Shown here in pieces: positions 60,709-64,000 of a DNA stretch of 64,000 nucleotides. Within the stretch, counting starts at the first letter, position 1. Each line of letters begins with the position of its first letter. A program made the position numbers and the translations under genes. Source of the DNA: Mayfieldus sp963781495 (GTDB lineage: Bacteria > Actinomycetota > Thermoleophilia > Solirubrobacterales > 70-9); assembly GCA_963781495.1 (NCBI GenBank), contig CAWAFX010000002.1:1240001-1304000 (forward strand), in the 5' to 3' direction. Under the pieces are notes generated by a model, which made no database searches, was not told the origin of the DNA, and saw only the letters and a list, made by a program, of their open reading frames with translations.

Positions 60709-62241
60709 GTGAACGTCAGAAACGCAGCAGCGGCACGTAGGCCTGGCGTCTCCGCCGACCATGAGAACTACAAGTGGTGGGCCCTCTCCTGCACCAGCTT
60801 CGGGATGCTGCTGGTGGCGATGAACTCGGGGACGCTGATCATCGCCCTGCCCGACCTCGAGCGCTCGCTGAACACCTCGCTCCTGCAGCTCGTCTGGGTG
60901 ATCCTCGCGTACATGATCGCCTCGACCGTGCTGGTGCTGACGGCGGGGCGGCTCTCGGACCTGTTTGGCCGCAAGACCGCCTACGTTGCCTCGTTTCTCG
61001 TCTTCTCGGCTGCGTCGCTCGGTGCGGGTTTCGCCGCCAACGGCACCGAGCTGATCGCCTGGCGAGTCCTGCAGGGGATCGGCGGCGCCTTCATTTTCGC
61101 CAACGCCCCGGCGCTGGTCACCGACGCCTTCCCCAAGGAGCAGCTCGGTCTGGCGATGGGGACCAACACAATGGTCGCCGCGGTCGGCCTCGTTCTCGGC
61201 CCGGTCCTCGGTGGAGCCCTGGTCACGATCTCCTGGCACTGGGTCTTCTGGTTCAACGTGCCGCTCGGCCTCGCCGGGGCGATTTGGGGCTCGCTGATCC
61301 TGCGCGAACTGGCAAAGACCGACCAGCAGCGCGGCTTCGACATCCTCGGGACCGCCGTCTTCGTTGCCGGGCTGACCGGGCTGGTCTTCGGGGTCTCCAA
61401 GGGGGGCCTCTCGGGCTGGGGTGAGCCGGTCGTGATCGGCGGGCTCGTTCTCTCCGCCGTGCTGCTGCCCCTGTTCGTGCTGATCGAGCACCGCGGCCGC
61501 GCCCCGATGCTCGACCTGAAGATCTTCAAGAACCGGCTGTTCGCGGCCGCGACCGGCGCCGCCTTCATCAACGGCCTCTCGCGCTTCGCCCTGCTGTTCA
61601 TTTTCGTCTTCTACTTCCAGGGCGCCCAGGGCGACGACCCGATCACCGCCGGGATCAAGCTCGCGCCGATGGCGATCGGGATGCTGATCGCCTCGCCCCT
61701 TGCCGGGATCTATGCCGACCGGCACGGCTCGCGCACACTTGCAGCGCTGGGGATGCTGGTCGGCGCCGCTGGACTGGCGCTGATGACGCTGCTGCAGCCC
61801 GGCAGCCCTTACTGGCAGAGCAGCCTCTACCTGCTGTTGGTCGGGATCGGCTCGGGGATGTTCAACTCACCCAACACCGCGGCGATGATGGGCACGGTGC
61901 CCGCCGACCGCCGCGGCATCGCCGCCGGGACGCGCACGATGCTGCAGAACACCGGCGCCGTGCTCTCGATCGCCTTCGTGCTGGCGATCGTCACCTCCGC
62001 CGTCCCCAGGGACGTGCTGTTCGCGATCTTCTCCGGGGTCGCCTCGGGGCTCTCCGACGCCCAGCTTCAGCCCTTCATCCACAACATGCACACCGCGCTC
62101 TGGGTCCTCGCCGCGACCTCGGTCGTCGGCGCCGGCGTCTCGCTGCTGCGGCCCAAGCACGCCGCCTCAGGGCCCGAGCCCGCCGTGGAGCGCTCCCCCG
62201 CCGCGGAGCCGATCCAGGAGCGGGTCGGAGCGACGTCGTGA
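60709..62241 (+). CDS. MFS drug/solute exporter, DHA2 (EmrB/QacA) type
   Basis: 510 residues, 14 helices. TSFGMLLVAMNSGTLIIALPDLERSL, LTAGRLSDLFGRKTAY, RVLQGIGGAFIFANAPALVTDAF, GMFNSPNTAAMMGTVP: the DHA2 pattern. GTG start. Operon with its MerR regulator (GTGA overlap), so it is probably inducible by an exported compound. Confidence 0.92.
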   Translation: MNVRNAAAARRPGVSADHENYKWWALSCTSFGMLLVAMNSGTLIIALPDLERSLNTSLLQLVWVILAYMIASTVLVLTAGRLSDLFGRKTAYVASFLVFSAASLGAGFAANGTELIAWRVLQGIGGAFIFANAPALVTDAFPKEQLGLAMGTNTMVAAVGLVLGPVLGGALVTISWHWVFWFNVPLGLAGAIWGSLILRELAKTDQQRGFDILGTAVFVAGLTGLVFGVSKGGLSGWGEPVVIGGLVLSAVLLPLFVLIEHRGRAPMLDLKIFKNRLFAAATGAAFINGLSRFALLFIFVFYFQGAQGDDPITAGIKLAPMAIGMLIASPLAGIYADRHGSRTLAALGMLVGAAGLALMTLLQPGSPYWQSSLYLLLVGIGSGMFNSPNTAAMMGTVPADRRGIAAGTRTMLQNTGAVLSIAFVLAIVTSAVPRDVLFAIFSGVASGLSDAQLQPFIHNMHTALWVLAATSVVGAGVSLLRPKHAASGPEPAVERSPAAEPIQERVGATS

Positions 62242-62702
62242 GCGCGCGCGGGGAGACACCGATCCTGCGTATCGGCGACGTCGCCCAGCTGACCGGGACG
62301 ACCCCGCGCACGATCCGCTACTACGAGGAGATCGGCCTGCTGCCGGCTACCGGCAGCCGCGCCCGCGGTGCCCACCGCACCTATGCCGAGTCTGACGTCG
62401 AGCGCCTGCAGGAGCTGCTGCGACTCAAGGACCTGCTCGGGGTCTCGCTCGACGAGCTGCGCGAGCTGGTCGCGGCCGAGGACGCGCGCGCTTCGCTGCG
62501 CAAGGAATGGCACAGCGGCGTCGAGGATCCGGTCCGCCGCCGCCAGATCCTCGAGGAGGCCGTGGTCCACATCGAGCGCCAGCTGGGGCTGGTCCGCCGC
62601 CGCCGCGACGAGATCGCCGAGCTGGAGGGCGAGCTGGTCGCCAGGCGGCGCCGCATTCGCGATCGCCTGCGGGAGCTGCAGGCCAGCGGCCAGCAGCGTT
62701 AG
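62238..62702 (+). CDS. MerR family regulator of the MFS exporter
   Basis: 154 residues. LRIGDVAQLTGTTPRTIRYYEEIGLLP begins the winged helix; coiled-coil dimer region about 85-150 (RRQILEEAVVHIERQLGLVRRRRDEI). No metal-binding Cys; drug-responsive type likely. Coupled to the exporter. Confidence 0.9.
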   Translation: MSARGETPILRIGDVAQLTGTTPRTIRYYEEIGLLPATGSRARGAHRTYAESDVERLQELLRLKDLLGVSLDELRELVAAEDARASLRKEWHSGVEDPVRRRQILEEAVVHIERQLGLVRRRRDEIAELEGELVARRRRIRDRLRELQASGQQR

Positions 62703-62714
62703 CCTGGCCGCGGC

Positions 62715-63857
62715 ATGGACTTTTCGCTGACCGACGAGCAGCGCGACTTCGTCGCCGCGATCCGCGACTTCTGCCGCCGCGAGTGCGGCAGCGCCGAGCA
62801 GCGCGAGCGGCTCACCAGCGGCTACACCGAGGCCCACAACGCCGAGCTCTACAAGCAGATGGCTGAGCTCGGCTGGCTCGGGGTGACGATCCCCGAGCAG
62901 TACGGCGGCTCGGACGGCTCGATGCTCGACGCCTGCCTGTTCATGGAGGAGACCTCGCGCGGCCTGGCGCCGATCGGCGGCTACGCGACGACGCTGATCG
63001 TCGCCGGGGCGACGAGGCGGTTCGGAAGCGAGGAGCAGAAGTCGCGGATCCTCGGCGGCATCGCCTCCGGCTCGGTCGAGGCGATCGCGATGACCGAGCC
63101 GGAGGCGGGATCCGACGTCGGCTCGCTGAGCACCGAGGCAAAGCGCGTCAACGGCGGCTTCGTGCTCAACGGGCAAAAGGTCTTCTGCTCCAACGCCCAC
63201 ATCTCCGACCACGTTCTGGTCGTCGCCCGTACGACCAGGGGCGAGGACAAGCACCAGGGCCTGTCGATGATCTTCGTCCCCCGCGGCGCCGAGGGGATGG
63301 AGATGCAGCCGATCGACACGATGGGCGGCCGCGAGACCAACTACCTCTACTTCACCGACTGCGAGGCGCCCGCCGACGCCGTCCTCGGTGAGGTCGACGC
63401 CGGCTGGACCCAGCTGATGGCGGGGCTCAACGTCGAGCGTTTGATCCTCGCCGCGACGATGCTGGGGATCGCCCAGCGGGCCTTCGACGACGCGCTCGCC
63501 TACGTCAAGGAGCGGCGCCAGTTCGGACGCCCGATCGGCTCATTCCAGGCGCTGCAGCACCGGCTCGCCGACCTCGCCACCGACCTCGAGGCGGCGCGGC
63601 TGATGACCTGGTGGGTGGCGGCGAAGACGGATGAGGACCCCGACCGCATGCTTCCGCGCGAGGCCTCGATGGTGAAGCTGTTCGTCACCGAGGCCGCGAA
63701 GAGGGTCGCCCTGGAGGGGATGCAGATGATGGGCGGATACGGCTACTCCTCCGAGTACGACATGGAGCGGCTCGTGCGCCAGGCATTGGTCTCGACGATC
63801 TACGGCGGCACCTCGGAGATCCAGCGCAACATCATCGCCAAGACCCTGGGCCTGTAG
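62715..63857 (+). CDS. acyl-CoA dehydrogenase family protein
   Basis: 380 residues, normal length. FAD-binding AIAMTEPEAGSDVGSL, KVFCSNAHISDHVLV, and MMGGYGYSSEYDMERLVRQA. The usual YEGT base reads YGGTSEIQRN, so the catalytic Glu must lie elsewhere, as in some long- or branched-chain members. Substrate unknown. Twelve bases after the MerR stop. Confidence 0.9.
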   Translation: MDFSLTDEQRDFVAAIRDFCRRECGSAEQRERLTSGYTEAHNAELYKQMAELGWLGVTIPEQYGGSDGSMLDACLFMEETSRGLAPIGGYATTLIVAGATRRFGSEEQKSRILGGIASGSVEAIAMTEPEAGSDVGSLSTEAKRVNGGFVLNGQKVFCSNAHISDHVLVVARTTRGEDKHQGLSMIFVPRGAEGMEMQPIDTMGGRETNYLYFTDCEAPADAVLGEVDAGWTQLMAGLNVERLILAATMLGIAQRAFDDALAYVKERRQFGRPIGSFQALQHRLADLATDLEAARLMTWWVAAKTDEDPDRMLPREASMVKLFVTEAAKRVALEGMQMMGGYGYSSEYDMERLVRQALVSTIYGGTSEIQRNIIAKTLGL

Positions 63858-63902
63858 GCCCGACCTAGCCTCATCGGCAGGCGTCGCGCCGACCTTTAGC
63901 GT

Positions 63903-63931
63903 TTGGTGAACCCGCCGGACGGATATATGAT
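63903..63931 (+). promoter_or_regulatory. sigma-70-like promoter near the right edge
   Basis: TTGGTG, 17 bases, TATGAT. Both boxes are good and the spacing is ideal. Transcribes rightward from about 63938 into the last 60 bases, which hold no ORF I recognise; the target lies outside the window. Confidence 0.6.
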
Positions 63932-64000
63932 CCTGCGAGTAGTCAGGATCGACTGAGCAAGACCGGGCACGGAAGCCTCCATCGTTGGGTTTTCGTGCGG

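Noticed and set aside
63932..64000. Small stable RNA at the right edge
   Set aside because: There is a good promoter, but the 60 bases available do not match SRP RNA, tmRNA, 6S or RNase P starts that I can recognise.

Overview
The window is GC-rich DNA from a bacterial chromosome. Many genes start with GTG or TTG, and adjacent genes repeatedly share GTGA or ATGA stop/start junctions. The gene content (complex I, cobalamin-dependent NrdJ with NrdR, two sigma-70 factors, MptA-type FolE2, DUF3089 and TMEM175 proteins, a DUF892 protein with a basic tail) suggests a deep actinobacterial lineage such as Thermoleophilia/Solirubrobacterales. That placement is an inference from protein flavour; there is no rRNA in the window. 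I found no insertion sequence, prophage or CRISPR array.

Layout: 1-9.1 kb is a minus-strand complex I operon, nuoA to nuoJ, running off the left edge. 9.2-20 kb is mixed housekeeping: a membrane protein, a cyclase-domain protein, a flavin reductase, a cytochrome c lipoprotein, serS with a response regulator, msrB, a CAP-domain protein, a thioesterase, DedA, a DUF892 protein, an RDD protein and a crotonase. 20-23.2 kb carries a DUF3089 hydrolase, an atypical sigma-70 factor with its own near-consensus promoter, and small proteins. 23.4-29.2 kb is a terminal oxidase operon: a CoxII-like cupredoxin, CtaC, CtaD, CtaE, CtaG, a 44-residue membrane peptide and SCO. CtaD lacks the usual D-channel Asp and K-channel Lys and has two extra N-terminal helices. 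29.3-33 kb is nrdR-nrdJ with a recognisable NrdR box. 33-44.5 kb holds a HlyIII protein, precorrin-2 dehydrogenase, an O-antigen-ligase-like protein, an epimerase, an archaeal-type topoisomerase I, tmk, holB, DUF2304 and a glycosyltransferase. 44.5-55.4 kb has a two-component pair, DoxX, TMEM175, a hotdog thioesterase, a family 5 uracil-DNA glycosylase, an MMPL transporter, pgsA, folE2 and the primary sigma factor. 55.5-64 kb has tRNA-Tyr, a His-motif membrane protein beside a MerR regulator, tRNA-Thr, a GNAT/aminotransferase pair, an MFS exporter with its MerR regulator, and an acyl-CoA dehydrogenase. A second tRNA-Thr lies at 48.1 kb.

Complex I and the oxidase operon together give a respiratory chain from NADH to a terminal copper-heme reductase. 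The cytochrome c lipoprotein at 11 kb could carry electrons between them, though this is inference. Genes for dNTP supply and DNA replication (nrdJ, tmk, holB, topA) also cluster here.

Most unusual observations: the terminal oxidase without visible canonical proton channels; the sigma factor whose -35 and -10 recognition residues are replaced; the archaeal-type topoisomerase I; the primary sigma gene whose obvious start codons lie upstream of a better promoter/ribosome-site arrangement; and a paired GNAT/aminotransferase module.
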